A stretch of DNA of 43,580 nt from a bacterium (GTDB lineage: Bacteria; SZUA-182; SZUA-191; JAJRXT01): NCBI GenBank assembly GCA_024277675.1, contig JAJRUS010000048.1, positions 1 to 43,580 of the forward strand. The letters run 5' to 3'. The position numbers were made by a program, and so were the translations under genes. Positions 1 through 7,629 of the stretch are shown here, piece after piece. The notes beneath the pieces were generated by a model, which saw nothing but the letters and a program-made list of their open reading frames with translations, did not search any database and had not been told where the DNA came from. Within the stretch, counting starts at the first letter, position 1. Every line of letters starts with the position of its first letter.

Positions 1-1075
1 CCCAGAACATTCCCTTTGTTATTCCACGCAAAAGCATCGTCAGGCTTATGTTTTATGGCCTGATCGTAGGCGGTAATCGCTTCTTCATACTGACCCAGCT
101 CATCCAGAGCAATCCCCTTGTTATACCAGGCATCAGCATCGTCAGGCTTATGCTTTATCGCTTCAGCATAGGCGGCAATGGCTTCTTTATACTGACCCAG
201 TCTCATCAGAGCCACCCCTTTGTTATTCCAGGCCTTGGCTAAGTCAGGCTTATGCTTTATGGCCTGATCAAAAGCCGCAATGGCTTCTTCATACTGACCC
301 AGTATCCTCAGAGCAATCCCTTTGTTATTCCACACCTCATGCTGGTCAGGTTTTATCTGGATGGCCTGATCAAAAGCCGCAATGGCCTCTTTATACTGAC
401 CCAGCTCACCCAGAACATTCCCTTTGTTATTCCACGCAAAAGCATCGTCAGGCTTATGTTTTATGGCCTGATCGTAGGCGGTAATCGCTTCTTCATACTG
501 ACCCAGCTCATCCAGAGCAATCCCCTTGTTATACCAAGTATCAGCATCGTCAGGCTTATGTTTTATGGCCTGATCGTAGGCGGTAATGGCTTCTTTATAC
601 TGACCCAGTCTCATCAGAGCCACCCCTTTGTTATTCCAGGCCTTGGCATGGTCAGGCTTATGCTTTATGGCCTGATCAAAAGCCGCAACAGCTTCCTCAT
701 GGCGACCCAGCTCATCCAGAGCAATCCCCTTGTTATTCCACGCCTTGGCATAGTCATGCTTATGCTTTATGGCCTGATCAAAAGCCGCAATAGCTTCCTC
801 ATGGCGACCCAGTTCACCCATGGCCACCCCTTTGTTATACCACGCAAAAGCTAAATCAGGCTTATGCCTTATGGCCTGATCATAGGCGGCAATAGCTTGC
901 TCATGGCGACCCAGATCATCCAGAGCATTCCCCTTGTTATGCCAAGCATCAGCATAGTCAGGCTTATGTTTTATGGCCTGATCATAGGCGGTAATTGCTT
1001 CTTTGTACTGACCCAACTCACCTAGGGCCACCCCTTTGTTATACCACGCAAAAGCATGGTCAGGCTTTATGGCTA
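1..1075 (-). repeat. 102-base tandem repeats encoding TPRs, with a 408-base higher-order duplication
   Basis: The DNA repeats every 102 bases (34 codons). Bases 1-136 reappear unchanged at 409-544, and strong similarity continues to about 283/691, with another almost identical block at 181-240 versus 589-648. The offset is 408 bases, exactly four TPR units. This indicates recent duplication of a four-unit block by unequal recombination or slippage, rather than only ancient protein-level repetition. Confidence 0.9.
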
Positions 1076-1637
1076 ACGCCGCCTCCCAAATAGTTATGGC
1101 CTGATCATATTGGTTAGCGTAATAAGCTGTTTCAGCCCGACCCATAAGCCCCTGGATTAGCTTTTCCTGCTCGCTTCTTTCGTCCTTAGCCAGCACATTG
1201 GCCAGGGAACGACCACCCAGCTCAAGCGCCAGCCCGTCCAATCCGCCTTCAAAATCGGCAAACAAATCATATTGCTGAAAACCGGATATGCGATGATCGC
1301 CGCGGTCGCAGTCCTCCAGCCTCAGGGGCACAATGGTAAATGCAGTATCAGGCTGAGCTTGGGCAATCTCATAGGCCAGGTTAAGCTCTTCATCCTGAAA
1401 ACCGGGCTGTTTATCGCCTGTTTTGCGTAAAGCGGCCTGACTTATGCAAATCACAAAAAAGCGACTGCAGTGGATAGCCTTTAACACTTGAGGCTTCCAT
1501 TTCCCTTTCCTTAAGTCTTGCTTATCAAACCAGACCTCCAGACCCCGCTTTTTCAGCCCGGTATAAACCGGCCGAACCCGCTCTAAATCCTCACTGGCAT
1601 AGCTTAAGAAGACCTGATCCCTGGTTGGGTCACTCAT
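1..1637 (-). CDS. TIR domain-TPR repeat protein, C-terminus beyond window
   Basis: The reading frame is open from an ATG at 1637 to the window edge, so at least 545 residues are present and the 3' end is missing. Residues about 6-115 form a TIR fold: VFLSYASED at the N-terminus, VWFDKQDL, a core strand FFVICISQ, and a Glu pair at 83-84 (QDEELNLAYE) where bacterial TIR NADases carry the catalytic Glu. From about residue 168 onward it is a run of 34-residue TPRs (consensus AWYNKGxALxxLGxYEEAI), about eleven of which are visible. TIR-TPR fusions are known in bacteria, and many bacterial TIR proteins cleave NAD+ on sensing infection; a defence role here is inference. It lies 22 bases after the RelE-type toxin on the same strand and probably shares its transcript. 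The Shine-Dalgarno sequence is weak. The TPR part is unusually repetitive at DNA level. Confidence 0.85.
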   Translation of the reverse strand, partial: MSDPTRDQVFLSYASEDLERVRPVYTGLKKRGLEVWFDKQDLRKGKWKPQVLKAIHCSRFFVICISQAALRKTGDKQPGFQDEELNLAYEIAQAQPDTAFTIVPLRLEDCDRGDHRISGFQQYDLFADFEGGLDGLALELGGRSLANVLAKDERSEQEKLIQGLMGRAETAYYANQYDQAITIWEAALAIKPDHAFAWYNKGVALGELGQYKEAITAYDQAIKHKPDYADAWHNKGNALDDLGRHEQAIAAYDQAIRHKPDLAFAWYNKGVAMGELGRHEEAIAAFDQAIKHKHDYAKAWNNKGIALDELGRHEEAVAAFDQAIKHKPDHAKAWNNKGVALMRLGQYKEAITAYDQAIKHKPDDADTWYNKGIALDELGQYEEAITAYDQAIKHKPDDAFAWNNKGNVLGELGQYKEAIAAFDQAIQIKPDQHEVWNNKGIALRILGQYEEAIAAFDQAIKHKPDLAKAWNNKGVALMRLGQYKEAIAAYAEAIKHKPDDADAWYNKGIALDELGQYEEAITAYDQAIKHKPDDAFAWNNKGNVL

Positions 1638-1659
1638 TGCTTAAAGCCACGTTTGCCTC

Positions 1660-1923
1660 TCATCGATACGCTTCACGGCGATGGGCTACGTGATAGATGG
1701 TGATTCTTTTTTCCGCATCATCTATGGTATAGAATATACGGTAGTCACCCACTCGCAAGCAGTACTCGTTGTCAGTTCCACGCAATTTTTTGGACTGTGT
1801 CGGGCGGGGATTATTTTCAAGCGCCAGCGCTTTCCCAACCACAATTGGAATTATCTGCCGGTCTAACCCCCGCAGATCACGATCAAAGGCTTTAAGGAAA
1901 ACTAGCTCATAAGAGGCCGTCAT
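1660..1923 (-). CDS. RelE/ParE-type mRNA-interferase toxin
   Basis: An 87-residue basic protein with the RelE/ParE fold signature: N-terminal strand YELVFLKAFDRDL, a helix-rich middle, then KLRGTDNEYCLRVGDYRIFY and the C-terminal ITIYHVAHRREAYR, which supplies the Arg/His/Tyr residues typical of RelE-like ribosome-dependent RNases. The ATG lies inside the end of the antitoxin gene (17-base overlap), with AAAGGG seven bases upstream, the usual coupled arrangement for type II modules with the antitoxin first. Family known: cleaves translated mRNA or inhibits gyrase (ParE). Which of the two applies cannot be told by eye, though RelE is more likely. Confidence 0.8.
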   Translation of the reverse strand: MTASYELVFLKAFDRDLRGLDRQIIPIVVGKALALENNPRPTQSKKLRGTDNEYCLRVGDYRIFYTIDDAEKRITIYHVAHRREAYR

Positions 1924-2104
1924 CCCTTAGCCCTTTAATAAAATCCTCCTTGCTCATGGTTGGTTCGCCATAGCGCCCCTTAATCTTTTCATGCCCGTAA
2001 ACATCTTCCAGAAACTCTTCGATAGCCTCTTCATGGCCATTAAGCTTTAGAACAATGGCCGTTTTTTTACCGCTTTCATCTACCAGGTATTGGACACCTT
2101 TCAC
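1907..2104 (-). CDS. Antitoxin partner of the RelE-type toxin
   Basis: A 65-residue acidic protein (MKGVQYLVDESGKKTAIVL at the start, a Glu-rich middle EEAIEEFLEDVYGHE, C-terminal EDFIKGLRDDGLL). The N-terminal beta-strand pattern resembles the short Phd/RelB-like antitoxins often found before RelE genes. The start is GTG at 2104, chosen because a strong AGGGGGG lies seven bases upstream. That ribosome-binding site is inside the last codons of ribE, and only two bases separate the genes, so antitoxin translation is probably coupled to ribE. It would neutralise the toxin through its C-terminus and autoregulate; neither is shown by the sequence. Confidence 0.7.
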   Translation of the reverse strand: MKGVQYLVDESGKKTAIVLKLNGHEEAIEEFLEDVYGHEKIKGRYGEPTMSKEDFIKGLRDDGLL

Positions 2105-2106
2105 AC

Positions 2107-2700
2107 TTACACCCCCCTTGCCATAAGCATCCGCTCCACATACTTGCCCACTACATCCACCTCCAGATTCACCATCTGCCCGATTCTGCGCTGTCCCAGG
2201 GTGGTATGTGCTAAGGTATGCGGGATTAGCGAAATACTGAATTGGCTGGCCTTAGCTTCCACTACCGTCAGGCTTATACCGTCTATAGCGATTGAGCCTT
2301 TGGGAACAATATATTTCATTAATTCTTTAGGCGCTGAAATAGTCCAGACGGCATGATCCCGGGCCTTTTGCTGGCGGCGAATATGCCCCACCCCATCCAC
2401 ATGCCCCTGTACCAGATGCCCTCCCAAACGATCGCTGACCTTAAGCGCCAACTCCAGGTTAACCTTTTCCCCCGGCCGCAGTTTACTCAATGCAGTACAG
2501 CGCAGGGTCTCCGGCATTACCTGTACCGTAAACCGTTTTTTTGTCTTAGCCACCACAGTCAGACAAATTCCGTTTACACTCACACTATCCCCAATTTTCA
2601 ATTGGTCCGCCAGGGTGGAGTCAAGCTGCACTTGAGACAAATTCCCCTGCCGCTTTATGGAAACCACCTGCCCTGAATTTTCAATTATACCGCTAAACAT
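2107..2700 (-). CDS. ribE: Riboflavin synthase, alpha chain
   Basis: 197 residues, the usual length. It has the two tandem lumazine-binding barrels of the family: the first opens with MFSGIIENSGQV and carries GDSVSVNGICLTV; the second begins near LGGHLVQGHVDGVG and carries GSIAIDGISLTVV. It joins two molecules of 6,7-dimethyl-8-ribityllumazine to give riboflavin. It overlaps the end of ribD by eight bases, so the two are one translational unit. No ribBA or ribH follows: the next genes are a toxin-antitoxin pair, so the rest of the pathway is encoded elsewhere. Confidence 0.95.
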   Translation of the reverse strand: MFSGIIENSGQVVSIKRQGNLSQVQLDSTLADQLKIGDSVSVNGICLTVVAKTKKRFTVQVMPETLRCTALSKLRPGEKVNLELALKVSDRLGGHLVQGHVDGVGHIRRQQKARDHAVWTISAPKELMKYIVPKGSIAIDGISLTVVEAKASQFSISLIPHTLAHTTLGQRRIGQMVNLEVDVVGKYVERMLMARGV

Positions 2701-3871
2701 TATCAGTCCTTATCAGGCAGCCCAGGGGAGAGTATACACATGATGGGGGTTTCTCAATGTAGCCTTCGATCATAATATCCTCGCCAAACCTTTTGGTCCG
2801 TATATGTTTAAGCTTGATAACATCGGTCATCTTGGCAATCCCCTCGCCTCCCACCGGGCCGGGGGCCGTCTTGCCGCCGATGATTTTAGGAGAAATAAAG
2901 AAAATTATCTTATCCACAATTCCTTCCTGAATGGCCGAAGCCGCAATTTCAGCCCCGCCTTCAATCATCACACTGGTAATCCCCAGCTTGCCTAACTCCT
3001 GCGCCATATGCGTAAGATCTACCTTATTGCGGCTGCGATGCCGTACTTCCAGCACCCGGCTGCCGGTTTTCTCTATATCCCCTTTGCGCTTAAAAAAGGC
3101 GTTCTTGGTGGTAACGATGATATTGCCGGCATTTGACTTTTCGGTAAAGATATTAGCCCCCAAAGGCACCCTGAGCAAGCTGTCTATAACCACCCGGATG
3201 GAATCACGTCCTCTTTTATTTTTAAGCCGGGTGGTAAGTCGCGAATCATCGCGGATAATGGTTCCGATACCCACACAAGTAGCATCTACTATATTCCTCA
3301 GCTTATGGACAAACTCACGGGACTCTTTACAACTAACCCACCTGGAATCACCGGTTTTGGTAGCAATTTTACCATCCATGCTCAGCGCAATTTTAAGAAT
3401 TATAAACGGCAGGTTAGTGGTAACATACTTTAAAAAAACCTCATTCTGAAAACGGGCTTGCTCGGCCATTAACCCTGCATCAACCTGGATACCGGCCGCC
3501 TGCATCAATCTAACGCTGCGGCCTTTAACCTTGGGGTTGGGGTCCAGCATGGCTATTACCACTCGCGATAATTTAGCCTCAATCAGGCGGTCCACACAGG
3601 GAGGGGTTAAGCCCTGATAACAGCAAGGCTCCAGGTTTATATATAGAGTGGCTCCCGCAGCATTTTCCCCAGCCTGGTTCAGAGCTGCTATCTCGGCATG
3701 ATCGGCGCCGGCCCGTTTGTGGTAACCTTCACCCAACACCTGGTCGTCTTTTACCAATACCGCCCCTACCATCGGATTGGGGCTGGTGCGCCCTCTCCCC
3801 TTCTCCGCCAGCCGCAAAGCGCTACGCATATAATGTTTATCTTTAATTGCCTGATTATCAGTCTTTTTCAT
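2693..3871 (-). CDS. ribD: Bifunctional riboflavin deaminase/reductase
   Basis: 392 residues from an ATG at 3871, chosen because GGGGAGG sits about six bases upstream; an in-frame start 24 bases earlier lacks this. The N-terminal deaminase domain has TSPNPMVGAVLV, the zinc/catalytic HAEIAAL and EPCCYQGLTPPC (Tyr replaces the common His/Ser in this loop). The reductase domain starts near PFIILKIALSMDGKIAT and carries the GDSRWVS and VMIEGGAEIA motifs. It deaminates the pyrimidine from GTP cyclohydrolase II and then reduces the ribose side chain with NADPH. Its start overlaps the end of ftsY by 14 bases. Confidence 0.95.
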   Translation of the reverse strand: MKKTDNQAIKDKHYMRSALRLAEKGRGRTSPNPMVGAVLVKDDQVLGEGYHKRAGADHAEIAALNQAGENAAGATLYINLEPCCYQGLTPPCVDRLIEAKLSRVVIAMLDPNPKVKGRSVRLMQAAGIQVDAGLMAEQARFQNEVFLKYVTTNLPFIILKIALSMDGKIATKTGDSRWVSCKESREFVHKLRNIVDATCVGIGTIIRDDSRLTTRLKNKRGRDSIRVVIDSLLRVPLGANIFTEKSNAGNIIVTTKNAFFKRKGDIEKTGSRVLEVRHRSRNKVDLTHMAQELGKLGITSVMIEGGAEIAASAIQEGIVDKIIFFISPKIIGGKTAPGPVGGEGIAKMTDVIKLKHIRTKRFGEDIMIEGYIEKPPSCVYSPLGCLIRTDNV

Positions 3872-4811
3872 TATCCTCCCCATAAAATAAGGCACTTACA
3901 AACTCCTGTGCGTCAAAATCCTGTAAATCATCCAAGCCCTCACCCACGCCGATAAGCTTTATAGGCAAACCCAGTTCAGCTACGATCCCGATAGCCACCC
4001 CCCCCTTAGCCGTACCATCCAGCTTGGTCAGTACCAGCCCGCTAAGCTCCAGATCCTGATGAAATTGACGCGCCTGAATAATCGCATTCTGGCCGGTAGT
4101 GGCATCCAATACCAACAACGTTTCATGTGGCGCTCCCGGAATACAGCGCCCGACCACCCGCTTCATCTTCTTTAACTCTTCCATAAGATTTTTCTTGGTA
4201 TGCAGGCGACCGGCGGTATCTATAATCAATATATCCGCCCCCCTGGCCTTGGCGGCGGTAGCAGCATCATATACCACGGCCGAAGGATCAGCCCCGGTTT
4301 GATAGCCTATAACCCCGGCGCCTGAGCGCTGGCCCCATATTTTTAATTGCTCGACAGCCGCCGCTCTGAAAGTATCTGCCGCTGCCAATACCACCTTTTT
4401 CCCTTGCTTTTGATACCTGTAGGCCAATTTACCGATGGTGGTGGTCTTGCCCCCGCCATTGACTCCCAGCACCATAATCACTGCCGTAGTAGCCGTTAAA
4501 TTTAAGCCGTTATGGTTTGTGCCTATAATCTGAAGTAATCTCTCCTGAATGCCATTCTTTATGCTCAGATAATCCTTTAACTCACGGCGTTTAAGTTCCT
4601 GTTGTATATAATCTATAACCGTCTGTGAAGTATTTACACCTAAGTCGGCCGAAATTAAAAGTTCTTCTATTTCATCCAGAATCTCAGGGGTAATAGCCCG
4701 CTGGCCACGGACTATTCTTTCCAGATTATGGACAAAGCTGTGCCGGGTTTTACTTAATCCATGCCGCAGTCGCTTTGTCCAACCCAGTTTATTTGGGGGT
4801 TTTGGTTTCAT
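3858..4811 (-). CDS. ftsY: Signal recognition particle receptor FtsY
   Basis: 317 residues from the ATG at 4811; a GTG 21 bases earlier has no ribosome-binding site. The short N-terminal region lacks the long acidic A domain of E. coli. An NG core follows: N domain helices, P-loop GVNGGGKTTT, DTFRAAAVEQL (I box), DTAGRLHTK (G3), LTKLDGTAKGG (G4), and closing GVGEGLDDLQDF. It is the GTPase that docks ribosome-SRP complexes to the inner membrane. The gene lies between rodZ and ribD in one minus-strand unit and its 3' end overlaps ribD. Confidence 0.95.
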   Translation of the reverse strand: MKPKPPNKLGWTKRLRHGLSKTRHSFVHNLERIVRGQRAITPEILDEIEELLISADLGVNTSQTVIDYIQQELKRRELKDYLSIKNGIQERLLQIIGTNHNGLNLTATTAVIMVLGVNGGGKTTTIGKLAYRYQKQGKKVVLAAADTFRAAAVEQLKIWGQRSGAGVIGYQTGADPSAVVYDAATAAKARGADILIIDTAGRLHTKKNLMEELKKMKRVVGRCIPGAPHETLLVLDATTGQNAIIQARQFHQDLELSGLVLTKLDGTAKGGVAIGIVAELGLPIKLIGVGEGLDDLQDFDAQEFVSALFYGEDNEKD

Positions 4812-4842
4812 AATTACCAACCTATTAACCACAGTATACAGA

Positions 4843-4964
4843 GAAATGACAAATGCTAAAGCGCAAATACCAAAGGAATGTCAAAGTCCAAATGACAAAA
4901 TTTTTAACATTTATATTTTGGATTTCATTTGAACTTTGGGTTTTGACATTTGGCATTATTTCCC
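4843..4964. repeat. Imperfect inverted-repeat element between rodZ and ftsY
   Basis: AT-rich DNA built from variants of CAAATGACAAA and AATGTCAAAG. The left arm (about 4843-4901) reads with AATGTCAAAGTCCAAATGAC; the right arm (about 4915-4962), read on the other strand, contains AATGTCAAAACCCAAAGTTC. The arms would fold into a long, imperfect hairpin. It occupies almost the whole 157-base gap between two essential-type genes of one operon. Short repeats of this composition occur dispersed in some candidate-phylum genomes; that comparison is from memory. Confidence 0.55.
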
Positions 4965-4968
4965 TGGT

Positions 4969-5949
4969 TTATTCCTCCGACTCATCTTCAACCTTAAACA
5001 CCAAACCGCGCACTACCTGCCCCTCCTTACCCAAAACAGGCACCGGTTCCCCATTCAACAACAATTCCACCCCCGCCGCATTCCCCACGCTAAGTACTAT
5101 TTTGCTTTCAGCGCTGAGCTTTTTGGTCTCGCCTTCTTTTAAGATTATATCCGAATCCGCCCCATTATCCAGTTGATACAATATCCAGCTATCTTTTTTG
5201 GCCTTTATTGAGAGATTCACCCCCGATGCAGCTTCAGTAACTGGCGGAACTTGCGCCGGAACCTCAGCGGGAACAGCCTCAGGAGGCGTGGCCTCAGGAG
5301 GCTGTTTTTCAGCCGGCGGCGGCTGTTTTTTAGTAACAGCCGGGACTTCAGTCGTTTTTTTGCTGATTTCTTTTGCCGGAGCAACAACCGGCAGCGGTTT
5401 TGCTACCGGAACAACAGACAACTCTTTAGGTTGAAGCGCGGGTTCCTGGACCAGCGGCTCTGCCACAGGAAGACCGGATACTGCCTCCTCTTTCAGGGTT
5501 TCGCCGGGAGTTGAGACTTCCTCCACTTTACTTACCGCCAGGTAAATTAATATTCCTGCTACCACTAAGGTCGCCAGCACCCCACCCCATATTTTTAAGT
5601 TATTGTTGTCGAGTGTTTTAGATTTCTGCAGCAGTTGTTCAACCGGTTCTTCCTTCTCGGCAGCCTTAAAATAATGCTCATAATTGGTAATTACCTCATC
5701 CTGGTCAAGCCCGATATATTTGGCATAAGACCTTAAAAATCCCCGTACAAAGGTATCATGCGGCAAATCGTCAAAATCATCATTCTCAATGGCCTCCAGA
5801 AAGCGCAGGCTTATCATGGTAGACTTCGAGATTTCATCCAATTCGATAAAGCGCAATTCACGCTCTCTGCGTAAATATGCGCCAAAGGATTCATTCATTT
5901 TATCAGCGCTGTCTCCGGCTGAGACTAAGGGTTCATTTTTGCGTGTCAT
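4969..5949 (-). CDS. rodZ: RodZ-like cytoskeletal/HTH membrane protein
   Basis: 326 residues with RodZ architecture. Residues about 20-90 form the HTH_25 domain (FGAYLRRERELRFIELDEIS, then FLRSYAKYIGLD). A single membrane span is at about 119-139 (IWGGVLATLVVAGILIYLAV). A long Pro/Glu/Ala-rich periplasmic linker follows (about 150-240). The C-terminal beta domain (DUF4115-like) runs from about 243 to 326 (WILYQLDNG...IILKEGE...VELLLNGEPV). RodZ links MreB to the wall machinery and keeps rod shape. It overlaps the preceding lipoprotein gene by 17 bases. No mreB is in the window. Confidence 0.88.
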   Translation of the reverse strand: MTRKNEPLVSAGDSADKMNESFGAYLRRERELRFIELDEISKSTMISLRFLEAIENDDFDDLPHDTFVRGFLRSYAKYIGLDQDEVITNYEHYFKAAEKEEPVEQLLQKSKTLDNNNLKIWGGVLATLVVAGILIYLAVSKVEEVSTPGETLKEEAVSGLPVAEPLVQEPALQPKELSVVPVAKPLPVVAPAKEISKKTTEVPAVTKKQPPPAEKQPPEATPPEAVPAEVPAQVPPVTEAASGVNLSIKAKKDSWILYQLDNGADSDIILKEGETKKLSAESKIVLSVGNAAGVELLLNGEPVPVLGKEGQVVRGLVFKVEDESEE

Positions 5950-6709
5950 ATTCTTGTAATGCCAGTTCTACTTCGGAAGATGGATAAATATCCAGCGAAA
6001 GCCTGAATTCCAGCACCCCTTGCTTTAAGTATCCCTTGTCTATGTAAGCCGCCCCTAGCTGATAATGCAAATAGCTCAACAATTGCTTATCCTGCTCATA
6101 TGTGTTTTGCTGCAATTGAGCCAGTGCATTACGATATTCGACTATAGCTAAAGATGGTTTACCTTGAGCAAATAAGCTCTTTCCTAACCATAAACGGGCC
6201 TCCGCCCACCTGGGGGTAAGCTCCAGCGTCCGGGTAAACTCATGTTCAGCTTTGGCATATTCCCCAAGGCTGAACCAGGCCACCCCTTGATTATAATGCG
6301 CCTGTTGCGGCTGATTATAAGTGGGCAGCGCTAAAGCTTTTTCAGCATATTCGATAGCGTTTCCCCACTGCGCAAGCTTCAAGTATATATCGCTCATATG
6401 CTGATAAGCTGAACCCAAACCGGGATCGCGCGCTATCGCCTGCTGCAAATTAATAAGCGCTGCCTTATAATCATGCTGCTTAATATCGACCAGCGCCAGG
6501 CCCTGGTATATCTTGGCTGCCTCAGGATTTAAGCTTTTTGCCTGCTCAAACTCCTGCCGGGCGGCTTTAGTATCCTGCAAAAGAAATTGTGCCAGACCGT
6601 ATTCATAATGGCGCTGCGCTTTGTATCTATCCAGCGAGGAAATGTTTTTAGCGCAGCCGCTCACCAGAAACGCCAACCCTATTATTCCCAACCAGATAAG
6701 ACGTACCAT
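5933..6709 (-). CDS. TPR lipoprotein (PilF/NlpI-like)
   Basis: 258 residues from the ATG at 6709, which has AGGTG four bases upstream; an earlier in-frame start at 6739 would only lengthen the signal peptide. The signal sequence ends in the lipobox LVSGC, giving Cys19. The rest is about six TPRs (YEYGLAQFLLQDTKAARQEFEQAKSLNP, then IYQGLALVDIKQHDYKAAL, and so on). This matches outer-membrane TPR lipoproteins of the PilF/PilW or NlpI kind, which assemble secretin rings or scaffold murein enzymes; with rodZ next door a wall-related role is plausible. It is first in the minus-strand unit. Confidence 0.8.
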   Translation of the reverse strand: MVRLIWLGIIGLAFLVSGCAKNISSLDRYKAQRHYEYGLAQFLLQDTKAARQEFEQAKSLNPEAAKIYQGLALVDIKQHDYKAALINLQQAIARDPGLGSAYQHMSDIYLKLAQWGNAIEYAEKALALPTYNQPQQAHYNQGVAWFSLGEYAKAEHEFTRTLELTPRWAEARLWLGKSLFAQGKPSLAIVEYRNALAQLQQNTYEQDKQLLSYLHYQLGAAYIDKGYLKQGVLEFRLSLDIYPSSEVELALQEYDTQK

Positions 6710-6764
6710 CTTACACCTGATTTTTATAATTACCGCCATAAATTTTATCTATCAGCAAAGATAT

Positions 6765-6770
6765 ATTATA
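6765..6770 (-). promoter_or_regulatory. Candidate -10 box for the lipoprotein-rodZ-ftsY-rib unit
   Basis: Reading the minus strand, a perfect TATAAT lies 55 bases before the lipoprotein ATG in a very AT-rich stretch. No good -35 sits at 16-18 bases (TTTTTG at 16 is the best), so this is only a likely promoter. Confidence 0.4.
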
Positions 6771-7150
6771 ATAGTCCTTTTTTCAACAAAAATCAATTCC
6801 TCCTGTCAAGCTGAACCGTTGACGGTTTATATTAAAGAGTACTGTAAAATGCTTGCAGACACGACCATAACTGTTGGGCAAGCTGAAGCACAGTTTCCTT
6901 CACCCCCTGAATAGCGCTATGCGAAGGATTATATAAACAAATATTTACTGGAAATTTCTCGAGGCAGTAACTCTTTCTCAATGAAGGAACTCTAACTTGC
7001 AGGATTTTGGGTAGGACCTGATTATTGTTCGAACTTCGTATCTCAACATAACCTGTCAACAGATATAATACGCTCTGTTTTTTCAAGGCATTCATAAATT
7101 AATCAAGTTTATTCAAGCCAGCTATACGAGCTATACAGGCTCCTATATCA
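6771..7150. other. Gene-poor stretch between the minus-strand unit and the 52-residue small gene
   Basis: I see no convincing gene here. An 87-codon minus-strand frame (6832-7095) lacks a ribosome-binding site. The stretch contains one copy of a dispersed 24-base sequence (6812-6835) and a short inverted repeat CCTTC/GAAGG around 6898-6926. Confidence 0.5.
6812..6835. repeat. Dispersed 24-base sequence, copy 1
   Basis: Matches 26218-26241 at 22 of 24 positions. The core contains the imperfect palindrome AACCGTTGACGGTT followed by TATAT. Function unknown; both copies are intergenic. Confidence 0.55.
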
Positions 7151-7309
7151 TTACGCCGGAATAAGCGTTATCTCACTGACCAATTGAAAGGCTGTGCTCA
7201 GTTCTTCGATGACAGCTTTTGGATCATCTGATTCGTAATATAAATCGGTAATCGTTATCAGCTCTCCGGTCACCCTGTCTCTGTACTCAAAACTGGCGTA
7301 ATATGGCAT
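7151..7309 (-). CDS. Small hypothetical protein, 52 residues
   Basis: A complete minus-strand frame from ATG at 7309 to TAA at 7151. The protein begins MPYYASFEYRDRVTGELIT and continues with an acidic middle and EELSTAFQLVSEITLIPA, which is a credible globular composition (beta hairpin followed by a helix). A purine-rich AAGAGAGAA lies about five bases before the start. I do not recognise a family. It stands alone between the two divergent units, so context gives no function. Confidence 0.45.
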   Translation of the reverse strand: MPYYASFEYRDRVTGELITITDLYYESDDPKAVIEELSTAFQLVSEITLIPA

Positions 7310-7575
7310 TGGTTCTCTCTTATTTATTGGTAGGAGTTTGTCGGAGTTTATCCTTAAGCCTTCGTAGATTCTTAGCTAACGCGCAGAATGACACGGGGAA
7401 GGGCTTTAGAATAATGGAAAACAAGCATTCTCAGTAAAAATAAACCGCCCCGATGAGTTGCAAATAATGTTTGAAGATATGTTCAGCCTGTGTTACCCTG
7501 TATTATCCTTTAAGCCAATATGTTTGCATCGTTTTTAAAGTTAGCGGCTGTTGATGTGTCCTATCCACTTTAAAA
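7310..7575. other. Intergenic DNA before the HTH-radC unit
   Basis: No gene, RNA or long repeat is recognisable here. It is the upstream region of both the small minus-strand gene and the plus-strand HTH gene. Confidence 0.5.
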
Positions 7576-7629
7576 CAAGTATATGTCTATAGCCATATAC
7601 TTGTCAAGCCCAAATTGTCTATGGCCATA
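7576..7629 (+). promoter_or_regulatory. Likely autoregulatory operator of the HTH gene
   Basis: A perfect 10-base inverted repeat CAAGTATATG / CATATACTTG (7576-7585 and 7594-7603) with an 8-base centre TCTATAGC. The central TGTCTATAGCCATA recurs at 7616-7629 as TGTCTATGGCCATA (13 of 14), 32 bases or about three helical turns on, and that second copy overlaps the start codon. A possible -10 TATACT is embedded in the right arm (7596-7601). The layout is typical of an XRE repressor binding its own promoter; binding itself is inference. Confidence 0.6.

Noticed and set aside
1-1075. Regular repeats suggesting a CRISPR array
   Set aside because: The period is 102 bases with no unique spacers, and the repeats translate as TPRs in one open frame.
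2107-4811. FMN riboswitch controlling the rib genes
   Set aside because: ribD and ribE overlap ftsY and each other within one unit, leaving no leader to hold one.
6832-7095. 87-codon minus-strand reading frame
   Set aside because: No ribosome-binding site, and the Ser/Leu/Gln/Cys-rich composition is not convincing; no recognisable domain. Low likelihood, not excluded.
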